A DNA stretch of 64,000 nucleotides, from assembly GCA_000507305.1 (NCBI GenBank), contig DF239963.1, positions 107,779 to 171,778 on the forward strand. Reading direction: 5' to 3'. A model generated the notes under the pieces. That model made no database searches. It saw only the letters and a program-made list of their open reading frames with translations, and was not told where the DNA came from. Both the position numbers and the translations under genes were made by a program. Positions 39,701-42,507 of the stretch are shown here, piece after piece. Position 1 is the stretch's first letter; each line of letters opens with the position of its first letter. This DNA comes from Breviolum minutum Mf 1.05b.01 (lineage: Eukaryota; Sar; Dinophyceae; Suessiales; Symbiodiniaceae).

Positions 39701-41515
39701 TTGCAAACCTTCACCTGTTCAGCAGAGAATCGTTGTGCCAGTTGTCTCATATCAAGGGAATGAGTCAAAGAAATCCTTACCGTTCAGTTCTCAGTTCTAT
39801 GTTCAAAAACTGCACAGTTCAAAACTTCGTCTCAGACTCGAAATGACAGAATCCAACAGTTGTCCCTTTCACTTCGAAGCAGTTTGGATGGTGTCCATGG
39901 CATATGGTCGTTCCATATTCTTCCCGCAGAAGGACAACAATCCCGAAAAATTGTATTTTGCCCACGAGAAACCAAAGCCGTGCCTGTGTTCACAACACCC
40001 ATGAGAAATTCCTCACGGTCCCTGCAACGATGTAAGACCAACAAAATGCAATGCCCCACATCATCAACTGCCTCTTCAGAACTTCTCTTCCGTAGCCATC
40101 CACCTTTGAATTCTCAGGCTTGACTTGTAGGAAGCATTGTTTTCTGGAGTTCTCTCTGTATACCACTCTTTGAATCTTATGATGATAACTTCTCTAACTA
40201 TACATATTATACATATTCTTATTATTATACTATTCTTCACAAAAAGAATCAAAAAGACAACAAGTCACAAAACACAAACAACGTCATCCAAATGGCAACA
40301 CTAAAATGCGGTGCCAAAACTTTGGTCATGGTTTGTCTTCCAATCATCCATTGTAAGGATCAATAAATTTGAGTCATACCCGGCTACACCGTGCCACAGC
40401 CAATTTCACCAAGTTGCACGGGATGATGAGAATACTTCCTGGTTTCTCTGAGGCTTCTCTGATCTTTGCGATCAACTTTTCCAAAAAACTATAAAACTCA
40501 TCTCGATCTGCTTCGCTAGGTCTTCCTGCTTCACAGGGGCCTGGCCTGGCTGAGCAAAGAGGTAATTGAATCCTCATGCTAGCCTCTCTTTTTGGTTCAT
40601 ACATGCAAAAAGTATCTAGAAGTTTCTATGTAACAAAACACTATTCGCAATCAATCAATATATCATAATATCATATCTTCATCTTAATCCCCACCAACAA
40701 AATGACTTTGTTGACTTCAAGATCAAAGTGACAGATCTTCCAATAATGTCAAGGTCGTAGTCAATGCTTCTGCTACATCCGTGGCTGCTGCTGGTTCTGT
40801 TGCCATCTTGGCTACTCGTTTCAACAGCCCTGCCACCAGCGCCACAGATTCGGTGAGGGCTGCGATGCTGGGAGAACAGTCGCGGCGCACAAAGCCCGGG
40901 CGCAAAGCTCGACCGATGACGCTGAGGCGTGACTTGCGTTTCTCATTGGTCTTTTGGGCACTTTGCAAAGCATTCCTGTGGCCCGGGGTTTTGATGTATT
41001 AGGCAAGGTGACTATGTAAGGGAAATTTGCATCTACTGGGTCCCACTGAACTTTGATTCTGAATACTTGGTTTCAGGACCTGCACAAGCCTCTCCACATC
41101 TCTCGGTCCCAACCCCACCTGGGGTTTTCAAGAAAGGCTTGTATGCCAAAAACACGGGCATCAACATCAGCTGAGGCCAATTTCAGTCGTAAATCATCCT
41201 TCTTTTCCGCATCCGCGTTGCTCAAGCGCGGTAAATGTGTTGGAAGGACCACATCACCCTGACAGTGGGCATATCTGGCTTAGATGTTGACAAAAGGATA
41301 GCAAAGCTGGTGGTGACATATACAGTAAAAGAACCCGAGAGAGGGATACGCAATGACTCTGAGGACAGAGTTCATTCCTCTGCCTAACCACAAAAGGTAG
41401 AATGTCTGCAAACAGAAGCAGCCAGAGGTCCTTTCCCATTCTTTCCTCAAATAGTAGGATTTGCCGAATTATCAAGTCCAAGGCACTTCTCGATGTGTCA
41501 ATCGAAATGGCTGTT
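1600..41515 (-). CDS. Giant multi-exon DUF3638/DUF3645 family protein ('ubiquitinyl hydrolase 1'-like, predicted ATPase)
   Basis: One minus-strand gene fills most of the window. About 70 exons can be read, and their order matches the conserved order of this eukaryotic mega-protein family (usually 3000-4000 residues). Landmarks, N to C: IIPC|GW then GHCILLVLHRC; LLFNELQFSPE; AVVLENVEQVV; LPDALLERYKFWR; RFDPRLLVFEFLFDIMLRET; P-loop IMGDGKTTVIAPLLAL; ADPTSLKSLLLGLLQLL; Walker B LLLDE|VDLLLDPLKSELNW; LPFHLLDAIF; LLAVPFVGKD; VAIGFSIMAYRLQGLR; IDVG|ALITGMSN; SFYDHVHTTGMDIKQ; SQGAFRMRQLGKGQ; an EQEQ tract; RYFVALSLEEGQHLRAAIHR. Databases often name the family ubiquitinyl hydrolase 1, but I see no classical deubiquitinase Cys/His box. 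Motifs I and II plus RMRxLGKGQ look like a P-loop NTPase. The true start may lie upstream (42.0-42.3 kb has weak exon candidates) and the last exon is uncertain. Sub-features below give the supported exons. Confidence 0.88.
1620..1935 (-). CDS. Possible last exon(s) of the giant gene
   Basis: An open minus-strand frame contains VMSSVLAFALCNITSGSREM and then LALHELRCWAAFKQESVLEL. Its position and composition would suit the C-terminus of the DUF3638/DUF3645 protein. I cannot tie it to a conserved motif or a clear splice acceptor. A second open frame also crosses the area, so the frame choice is provisional. From about 1940 to 2540 I see no convincing exon. Confidence 0.35.
2545..2614 (-). CDS. 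Giant gene, C-terminal exon with RYFVALSLEEGQHLRAAIHR
   Basis: The exon begins after the acceptor CCTGTGCAG and reads GRYFVALSLEEGQHLRAAIH. This resembles the C-terminal SLxEAExxRRxxH-type motif of the family. The 3' border is uncertain; a GC or GT donor lies near 2545. The DNA between this exon and 3519 holds no exon I can defend. Confidence 0.65.
3519..3760 (-). CDS. Giant gene, probable C-terminal exon
   Basis: A minus-strand frame reads VPAPLVFGCTVAGGLRPRYL, then MSFRHLVLFSETFSKIL. A second frame is also open over most of the interval, so the phase is not fixed. Its position between better supported exons and its amino-acid composition suggest coding, but I found no diagnostic motif. Confidence 0.45.
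4003..4123 (-). CDS. Giant gene, C-terminal exon
   Basis: The exon lies between acceptor TTCCAG and donor GTAAGG. It reads MKGNCHLWKHLGLDIAKGCQ followed by EEGQVLQMIEMYGNSFELGYG. Both splice motifs are good and the frame is open throughout. The acidic, helix-rich content suits the C-terminal tail of the DUF3638/DUF3645 family. Confidence 0.7.
4470..4560 (+). repeat. AATAAT/GATAAT imperfect microsatellite
   Basis: About 90 bp of AATAAT, GATAAT and AAGAAT units in a presumed intron of the giant gene, between the exons at 4003-4123 and 4740-4990. Confidence 0.85.
4740..4990 (-). CDS. Giant gene exon(s): GHEKFAKVDKTQNPWKLATL ... PSYLMMSENHYRKVTW
   Basis: The frame reads DVGHEKFAKVDKTQNPWKL, then PPFYHLFDFAVHPG, then PSYLMMSENHYRKVTW. 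The last block matches the family pattern P-x-x-L-x-x-S-x-N near the C-terminus. Exact exon limits were not determined, and one small intron inside the interval cannot be excluded. Confidence 0.75.
5155..5560 (-). CDS. Giant gene exon with acidic Glu/Gln tract
   Basis: The frame reads EQVEAEAILAECMREADEEL, then several acidic and Gln-rich segments, and ends in repeated EQ dipeptides (5155-5200, a CTGCTC-type repeat). Family members carry a Glu/Gln-rich linker at this point, before the C-terminal exons. The tract is probably disordered. Its length may vary because it is encoded by a hexamer repeat. Confidence 0.7.
5752..5770 (+). repeat. (GA)n microsatellite
   Basis: About nine GA units at the intron side of the exon that ends near 5800. 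On the minus strand this is a (TC)n tract. Confidence 0.95.
5800..5945 (-). CDS. Giant gene exon (ESIVATNMSDALVMLFPTKA)
   Basis: An open frame reads ESIVATNMSDALVMLFPTKA, then LQPSRLLWIFQDSNFAAFLS. It sits in order between the IWRRKA exon and the Glu/Gln-rich exon. Splice borders are not resolved. Confidence 0.6.
6070..6270 (-). CDS. Giant gene exon: NGIRHECRKQ ... CQQNFHDIWRRKA
   Basis: The frame reads LVWTTANGIRHECRKQSLLC followed by QQNFHDIWRRKARGKLESL. The family has the same arrangement after the RMR motif: a WLxxNxxxxE block, then QNxxNxWR. Confidence 0.75.
6619..6662 (+). repeat. (ATC)n microsatellite
   Basis: About 14 uninterrupted TCA/ATC triplets in an intron of the giant gene. 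The same triplet recurs at 9371-9753 and at the right window edge. Confidence 0.97.
6937..7014 (-). CDS. Giant gene exon: motif DTSLRDFSQGAFRMRQLGKGQ
   Basis: A 78-nt exon between acceptor GTGCAG and donor GTAACC encodes DTSLRDFSQGAFRMR, then QLGKGQTVTIL. The RMRxLGKGQ block is the last strongly conserved motif of the DUF3638/DUF3645 family. By analogy with motif VI of helicase-like P-loop enzymes it could supply arginines to the nucleotide site. That role is inference. Confidence 0.92.
7015..7195 (-). other. 181-nt intron, apparently GA-AG, with AGGACA at both ends
   Basis: Family homology requires Lys from the upstream exon to be followed by Asp from the next exon. Upstream ends AACAAG; intron DNA begins GACAGTACATG; the downstream side is GTGCAG|GACACA. 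With an AG acceptor the donor is GA. The six bases AGGACA occur at both borders, so cutting four bases further along gives GT at the donor but CA at the acceptor. Confidence 0.75.
7196..7321 (-). CDS. Giant gene exon: CGLSPSERFSFYDHVHTTGMDIK
   Basis: A 126-nt, 42-codon exon starts after acceptor ACTGAG. It carries CGLSPSERFSFYDHVHTTG followed by MDIKQPPGARAMLTMNK. HTTGMDIK (HTxGTDxK in fungal relatives) is the most recognisable signature of the family's C-terminal half and confirms the assignment. Its conserved Asp, His and Thr are the best candidate catalytic or coupling residues, but no function has been shown for them to my knowledge. Confidence 0.95.
7610..7686 (-). CDS. Giant gene exon: VFLNLDGERLVLLRDGWQAL
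   Basis: The exon begins after acceptor CTGGCAG and reads VFLNLDGERLVLLRDGWQAL. This fits the family pattern of a short beta-rich segment just before the CG-x-FYD-HTTG motif. The donor was not resolved: GTATGC at 7624 gives a frame conflict with the next exon, and GA or further downstream sites would not. Confidence 0.75.
7854..7928 (-). CDS. Giant gene exon: ALITGMSNRESAEYLLRAGL
   Basis: A 75-nt exon between acceptor CAGCTTAG and donor GTGGTG encodes ALITGMSNRESAEYLLRAGL and KSFKG. Joined to the preceding exon it gives IDVGALITGMSN, a strong family motif with an exact frame match. Confidence 0.9.
8092..8218 (-). CDS. Giant gene exon ending NAFIDVG
   Basis: A 127-nt exon between acceptor GGCAG and donor GTGTCAAGG reads IIGTLCSSAVVDVKEIGSDW, then SPTSLLEMAAENSTYNAFID and VG. 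It is completed by ALITGMSN in the next exon. Phase and motif agree, so the join is well supported. Confidence 0.9.
9100..9235 (-). CDS. Giant gene exon: SLAQFEEQIEQLWDLLKADA
   Basis: The frame reads SFTVVASSLAQFEEQIEQLW, then DLLKADALAVEHFLLTVLQP. It resembles the family segment with D-x-x-x-V-x-x-YL-x-x-x-VFP that follows the DUF3645 core. Exact borders are not fixed. Between 8220 and 9100 I see no exon I can defend, although the family predicts at least one more. Confidence 0.65.
9371..9753 (+). repeat. Long interrupted (GAT)n microsatellite
   Basis: About 380 bp of GAT triplets with GAC, GCT and GAG interruptions. Two blocks carry the phrase GACGATGACGATGACGCTGA (near 9512 and 9687), which suggests internal duplication. 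It lies in an intron of the giant gene. All three frames on each strand stay open as poly-Asp, poly-Met, poly-Ser, poly-Ile or poly-His, so long ORFs here are artefacts. Confidence 0.97.
9822..9964 (-). CDS. Giant gene exon: RVRGFSLDGQWLGDSSKILA
   Basis: The frame reads VGGRVRGFSLDGQWLGDSS, then KILADHERKNVLPLEALDIN and DAVPWLKNELELV, beginning at acceptor CAG near 9964. It falls between the AYRLQGLR exon and the long microsatellite. Confidence 0.7.
10757..10840 (-). CDS. Giant gene exon: VAIGFSIMAYRLQGLR (DUF3645 core)
   Basis: The frame reads SKVAIGFSIMAYRLQGLRCC, then DLLTLITALQ. This corresponds to the family motif DVxIGLTxLAYRxxGLR, the second half of the DUF3645 box. The donor may be GC (CTGCAG|GCCGGG), but an upstream GT has not been excluded. 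Confidence 0.85.
11262..11334 (-). CDS. Giant gene exon: SRALLAVPFVGKD (DUF3645 core)
   Basis: A 73-nt exon runs from acceptor TTCTGAG to a possible donor GTAGGG. It encodes LAADKMGPPSRALLAVPFVG and KDL. AVPFxxKD is the diagnostic opening of DUF3645. If the donor is further on, GMEVPDYIEAAC would be added. Confidence 0.88.
11600..11775 (-). CDS. Giant gene, possible exon
   Basis: After acceptor TTTATACAG one frame reads VFDNDVRLGSCRRKHQQFHL and continues. A second frame is also open. The family predicts a segment here, but I cannot choose between the frames. Confidence 0.35.
12492..12690 (-). CDS. Giant gene exon: LLPLLANWMGFFLEAHGGTL
   Basis: The frame reads EVNLLPLLANWMGFFLEAHG, then GTLGFGSQVDNETS and further residues to 12492. 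The family has a yyxxLxPxLAxW segment directly after the PHLVL motif, which fits this order. Confidence 0.8.
12757..12935 (+). repeat. GATAGAT / GATGATAGGT compound microsatellite
   Basis: About 180 bp: first 7-bp GATAGAT units (12757-12830), then 10-11 bp GATGATAGGT units. It sits in the intron between the LLANWMG and PHLVL exons. Confidence 0.95.
13290..13470 (-). CDS. Giant gene exon: LRLSPHLVLQSQSV
   Basis: The frame reads CLMQLAEKLRNGHEARQLRL, then SPHLVLQSQSVLDLESWNHG. PHLVL is conserved in the family between the HLLDAI motif and the LLPxLAxW segment. Confidence 0.8.
13690..13829 (-). CDS. Giant gene exon: LRGKLPFHLLDAIFVATML
   Basis: After acceptor GAGCACAG the exon reads CLRGKLPFHLLDAIFVATML, then ATEPPSESDVVDRVKHAMAV. 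LPxHLLDAIF follows the Walker B block in the DUF3638 family. The donor was not fixed. Confidence 0.88.
14027..14050 (+). repeat. (CAA)n microsatellite
   Basis: Eight CAA/ACA triplets in an intron of the giant gene. Confidence 0.97.
14340..14529 (-). CDS. Giant gene exon: VDLLLDPLKSELNWPMG (Walker B, second half)
   Basis: The exon starts after acceptor TTGGCAG and reads VDLLLDPLKSELNWPMGTK, then RAIDLIEPSTSVICSTFLDV. With the previous exon it rebuilds LLLDEVDLLLDPLKSELNW, the DUF3638 Walker B and following helix. The 3' border is near 14340 and not resolved. Confidence 0.95.
14859..14953 (-). CDS. Giant gene exon: RGVLLLDE (Walker B, first half)
   Basis: A 95-nt exon between acceptor GCATAG and donor GTTGGA encodes GFNHQWHSEENEAKLCCSIL, then RMFHRGVLLLDE. 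The acidic pair DE closes the Walker B strand. The intron cuts exactly after DE, so the Mg-binding motif is assembled only by splicing. Confidence 0.95.
15335..15469 (-). CDS. Giant gene exon: ADPTSLKSLLLGLLQLLSQM
   Basis: A 135-nt exon between acceptor GTGCTCCAG and donor GTAGAAAG encodes ARCSRAVAVADPTSLKSLLL, then GLLQLLSQMDRGNSSR and GCLSDGL. This is the PTxxKSxxL motif found between Walker A and Walker B in the family. Confidence 0.9.
15690..15880 (-). CDS. Giant gene exon: VITFKFGRSSHADQALYDKL
   Basis: The frame reads SRCFSSPVAPKAVITFKFG, then RSSHADQALYDKLEAEIR. It matches the K-x-V-x-T-F-x-F-x-R-S segment of the family that follows the P-loop strand. A second frame is open as well; motif order decides the choice. 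Confidence 0.8.
16007..16135 (-). CDS. Giant gene exon: P-loop IMGDGKTTVIAPLLALILAD
   Basis: A 129-nt exon starts after acceptor CTTCAAG. It encodes IMGDGKTTVIAPLLALILAD, then GYSLVCSCMPSALLEMSRAV and LA. MGDGKTT is the Walker A loop (Lys-Thr bind the phosphates and Mg). The hydrophobic strand and LxxxxVPxxLL segment after it match DUF3638. The donor appears to be GC (GGCTAG|GCACGG). Phase does not fit the preceding recognised exon, so a small exon in the 1.7-kb intron is still missing from this model. Confidence 0.95.
16217..16935. repeat. Cluster of seven TAGAATATG 9-mers, four direct and three inverted
   Basis: TAGAATATG occurs at 16217, 16305, 16330 and 16476. Its complement CATATTCTA occurs at 16854, 16890 and 16927. 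Flanks are partly shared (AGTTAGAATATG, AGATAGAATATG). The cluster lies in the AT-rich intron upstream of the P-loop exon. The rest of 16140-17850 contains no exon I could confirm. Confidence 0.9.
16581..16790 (+). repeat. TACAGTA/TACTGTA-rich AT segment with (TA)n
   Basis: A dense set of TACAGTA and TACTGTA words and a short (TA)n tract near 16670 fall within the same intron. Similar words recur at 45340-45400 and 46550-46570. Confidence 0.6.
17631..17690 (+). repeat. CATCTACCAT decamer tandem repeat
   Basis: Five consecutive CATCTACCAT units flanked by degenerate CATCTACC, inside the intron next to the FDPRLLVFEF exon. Confidence 0.95.
17855..17945 (-). CDS. Giant gene exon: RFDPRLLVFEFLFDIMLRET
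   Basis: A 91-nt exon between acceptor TGCGAAG and donor GTGGGA encodes LDDAGNGTIRFDPRLLVFEF, then LFDIMLRETQ. FDPRxLVFEF...LRxxQ is the conserved opening of DUF3638, normally about 30 residues before the P-loop. Confidence 0.92.
18308..18340 (+). repeat. (CCATTCAT)n short tandem repeat
   Basis: Four CCATTCAT-type units directly beside the exon at 18345-18520. Confidence 0.9.
18345..27205 (-). CDS. Giant gene, central exon block (about 20 exons upstream of the P-loop)
   Basis: Minus-strand exons recognisable by open frame and composition lie near 27205-27030 (WSLHCPEGPEVALYSVHTAG), 26660-26500 (IPREMLRGLLPDALLERYKF), 26300-26170, 26090-25930, 25810-25420 (ENLSHILAW then IELPRLSLSF), 25170-24930, 24360-24250, 22620-22460, 22400-22270, 21906-21720 (RFLDALFGRMGSAGAGGLLT), 21590-21310, 21235-21070, 20890-20670, 20430-20260, 19620-19460, 19350-19160, 19050-18910, 18720-18630 and 18520-18345. 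The LPDALLERYKFW and ELPRLxLSF blocks match the family's region before DUF3638. Borders are approximate. The 23.0-23.2 kb and 24.0-24.2 kb stretches may hold further exons. Confidence 0.78.
19981..20006. repeat. Perfect 26-bp palindrome
   Basis: The 13-bp arm CGTGGATACATCT is followed without spacer by its exact reverse complement. It lies in an intron between the exons at about 19.5 and 20.3 kb. A site for a dimeric protein or a cruciform are possible readings; neither is shown. Confidence 0.97.
27711..27770 (+). repeat. GCTGTTGGTT decamer tandem repeat
   Basis: Six perfect copies with degenerate copies on both sides (27680-27785). A 10-bp unit cycles through all frames and keeps them open. 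It lies in the 1.5-kb gap between giant-gene exons at 27.2 and 28.7 kb. That gap otherwise shows no exon I can support. Confidence 0.97.
28746..29142 (-). CDS. Giant gene, large exon: SLTDCQVVVREETSRRQCFE
   Basis: A 397-nt exon between acceptor TTGTCAG and donor GTCAATG is among the longest of the gene. It reads SLTDCQVVVREETSRRQCFE, then LVGQKYEVPPKHGCHVILQR, and ends GGWWMEVHNGGFSDFV. Both splice signals are canonical. Confidence 0.82.
29524..29783 (-). CDS. Giant gene exon: AAVVLENVEQVVTCQGVAYL
   Basis: An exon between acceptor CTCTAAG and donor GTACCTCAG encodes LALWLRKSPKDAAVVLENVE, then QVVTCQGVAYLDINARSWSE and MPHEPGNWTL. It matches the family's N-terminal region where a Val-rich strand is followed by D-x-x-x-W-x-x-(L/M)P. 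Confidence 0.85.
29841..30016 (-). CDS. Giant gene exon: ASQIFIVNNATSYDSKSAAS
   Basis: A 176-nt exon between acceptor GGATGTAG and donor GTAGGTC encodes FLASQIFIVNNATSYDSKSA, then ASASLGVGEFELFDVFEMRR and further residues. Both splice sites are good. Confidence 0.8.
30610..30701 (-). CDS. Giant gene exon: QVLRQEILPMLLEWASQAEG
   Basis: A 92-nt exon between acceptor GCTTCAG and donor GTTGTGG encodes IRKGLDEMTQVLRQEILPML, then LEWASQAEGT. The LRxxxxPxLxxW pattern agrees with the family. From 30020 to 30600 there is no exon I can support. Confidence 0.8.
30930..31150 (-). CDS. Giant gene exon: EGLILFIVRLAIRVESYGRL
   Basis: The frame reads QVMASIHRLLRFALEQDPGR, then AETPREGLILFIVRLAIRVE and SYGRLVVEQRHRVGKRQ. 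It is continuous and in order; borders are approximate. Confidence 0.75.
31627..31742 (-). CDS. Giant gene exon: AVYLSTRAGLLFNELQFSPE
   Basis: The frame reads EAIEEPPKTIPASAVYLSTR, then AGLLFNELQFSPEPV. GLLxNELxxSPE is a strongly recognisable family element. The acceptor (TCTAACAAG) sits inside the loop of the inverted repeat at 31718-31760. Confidence 0.85.
31718..31760. repeat. Inverted repeat spanning an intron/exon border
   Basis: The 11-bp arms TTAGGTGGCTC (31718-31728) and GAGCCACCTAA (31750-31760) pair perfectly across a 21-nt loop. One arm is coding (Glu-Pro-Pro-Lys), the other is intronic, and the presumed splice acceptor is in the loop. Confidence 0.9.
32069..34501 (-). CDS. Giant gene, N-terminal-half exon block
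   Basis: Exons recognised by frame: about 34501-34262 (ACRQALTGERPELIDFFPEL), 33988-33790 (LFGAAAVALCQCQFQATQIQ), 33606-33526 (DGTLMVQGFELAGKKAFSSW, with canonical acceptor and GT donor), 33345-33265, 33100-32935 (VSPIENWFSSQLCSVWPAKD), 32420-32240 (LLAPYMRIPCLRAVF) and 32135-32069 (VLEASLFEPGP). PYxRxP and LFEPG are family landmarks. In the 32.2-32.4 kb exon two frames are open, and only the PYMRIP frame agrees with the family. Confidence 0.78.
34870..35030 (-). CDS. Giant gene exon: DLKDYFESLERLVEKDEKDT
   Basis: After acceptor CCTTCCAG the exon reads CDLKDYFESLERLVEKDEKD, then TNMASGGVIFNFDKGMAYTD. The 3' border is unresolved. A following frame with KISLQKLSCRF may be a separate exon at about 34860-34640. 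Confidence 0.75.
35243..36795 (-). CDS. Giant gene, five N-terminal-half exons
   Basis: 36795-36633 (VKHGSLILPCFPSALPAIIR; donor GTAATAC), 36531-36335 (GEVCLVLASKDRLHHAAASC; donor GTGAAAG), about 36000-35830 (LTFEIKHDLLRSLHGISRSF), 35605-35486 (LVAMMDALLRRPIDLRSSSL; acceptor TTTGTGCAG, donor GTGGAAA) and 35343-35243 (LPQPEMALLRAQTLESW; acceptor TTGCAG). Frames are open and splice motifs are mostly canonical. None contains a motif I can name. Confidence 0.78.
37041..37233 (-). CDS. Giant gene exon: LQSFIESLDARALQLEQRHR
   Basis: A 193-nt exon between acceptor TTCCAAG and donor GTTGCT reads RKLELQSFIESLDARALQLE, then QRHRNRRSVQPPGPPSVSAA and further residues. A helical start is followed by a Pro/Ser/Ala-rich linker. 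Confidence 0.75.
37599..39624 (-). CDS. Giant gene, five N-terminal exons
   Basis: 39624-39522 (ARSSGFWYLLFRQIVYPDPA; acceptor CCTCACAG, donor GTAATC), about 39371-39245 (LEVSPSWLEHLPVPVAGG), about 38881-38730 (PFPWNEVSALLWSWLGWMQL; acceptor AACACAG), 38068-37918 (SAAFCALASHRGWALMACMN; acceptor CATATAG, donor GTGAGAG) and 37659-37599 (VGISSLARTAASMKGHEQQH; donor GTGGCA). For the 38.8-kb exon two frames look codable; the Trp-rich one fits the acceptor best. Confidence 0.75.
39960..40103 (-). CDS. Giant gene exon: GWLRKR ... GHCILLVLHRC
   Basis: After acceptor TTCAAAG the exon reads GWLRKRSSEEAVDDVGHCIL, then LVLHRCRDREEFLMGVVNTG and TALVSRGQNTIF. GHxxLxxxxR...V-x-NTG is the N-terminal family motif that normally follows PGGW. 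Confidence 0.9.
40418..40549 (-). CDS. Giant gene exon: LEKLIAKIREASEKPGSILI
   Basis: A 132-nt exon follows a strong polypyrimidine acceptor (CTTTGCTCAG). It reads EADRDEFYSFLEKLIAKIRE, then ASEKPGSILIIPC. The family has FxxxLxxKIxxLxPGxxLLxPGGW here. A GC donor (CCGT|GCAACT) yields IIPC|GW in frame with the next exon; the GT sites I checked give the wrong phase. Confidence 0.88.
40732..41515 (-). CDS. Giant gene, most N-terminal supported exons
   Basis: 41515-41384 (RSALDLIIRQILLFEERMGK), 41258-41119 (LSNADAEKKDDLRLKLASAD; acceptor ACTGTCAG, donor GTGGGG) and about 40970-40732 (EKRKSRLSVIGRALRPGFVR, then SIAALTESVALVAGLLKRV). They precede the PGGW-like segment. The initiating Met was not found; weak candidates continue to 42.2 kb (CLERVQKLELILKHRASSLL at about 42215-42140). 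Confidence 0.72.
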
Positions 41516-42507
41516 CTGTTAAATATGTTTGGACAATCTCAAACACAGAACACACCATAACGGTTGCATACGGTTACATACAACAGATCTATATCACCCC
41601 ATATCTCCATATATGAGTTTCACCGCCACCCAAACCGGTCCAAAACGGCAATTTACTCACATAGCTGCCGACCGGCCCCGGCCCATCCAACCTCACACAA
41701 GTCCAACACTGCTGCAGATCTCAGCAATGGAGCCAGTGCCATGGCAAGTGGTCACCAAAAAATTGTCATGCGTCAAGTGGTTCTCAAAAAGGCTGGCAAA
41801 GCTATGATGTCATGATGCGTGATATTTTGCAAGTTTGGGTTGTACATTCTATATCTTTGCATTCATGCTATCCCGCATTGACAAGCATTGACTCATATCA
41901 CATCATATACGGTTTTATTAAATAAAATTATGCTGTTGTGGGATCATGACGAATTTTCACTGCAAAACTGCACAGCAACTGCTTCCGGCTGTCTTCGTTG
42001 GAAAAAAAGTCCTGACTGAGGTTTGGCAGGTGATGAACTGTTTTCTATCAGTCGTCGGATATTGATACATTTTCTACGCGACACAAAATGATACAAGTCA
42101 ATCCTAGACATGGTCTCCAAGTGACTCATGCCAAACTTCTGCTAATCAGGTGTAAGCAAGCTGCTAGCACGATGTTTCAGGATGAGTTCCAACTTCTGGA
42201 CACGTTCCAAGCATTTGCCTGCAGAGTTCACCATGTCGAGAAGCGGTCACGAGACGCGCACCGGACACTTTTTGGACGAGTTGGAAAGGTGTGACTGTGA
42301 CTTCTCAGTTGAGGGAAAAACCCTCCTTTGGAGGGGAAAAACCCTCGATGTGACACCAGTTGCATCTTTGAGCTGAGCATTCTGAGCTTTTTCTCAGTAT
42401 TCCATGTCCAACGGAGCATGAACAAAACCAAGCAATTGTACTGGCTGAGGACCCCCTCTGCGTCCTGTGAAACCATGCAAGAGTCGGGCCGGGGACCAGT
42501 TCCAAGA

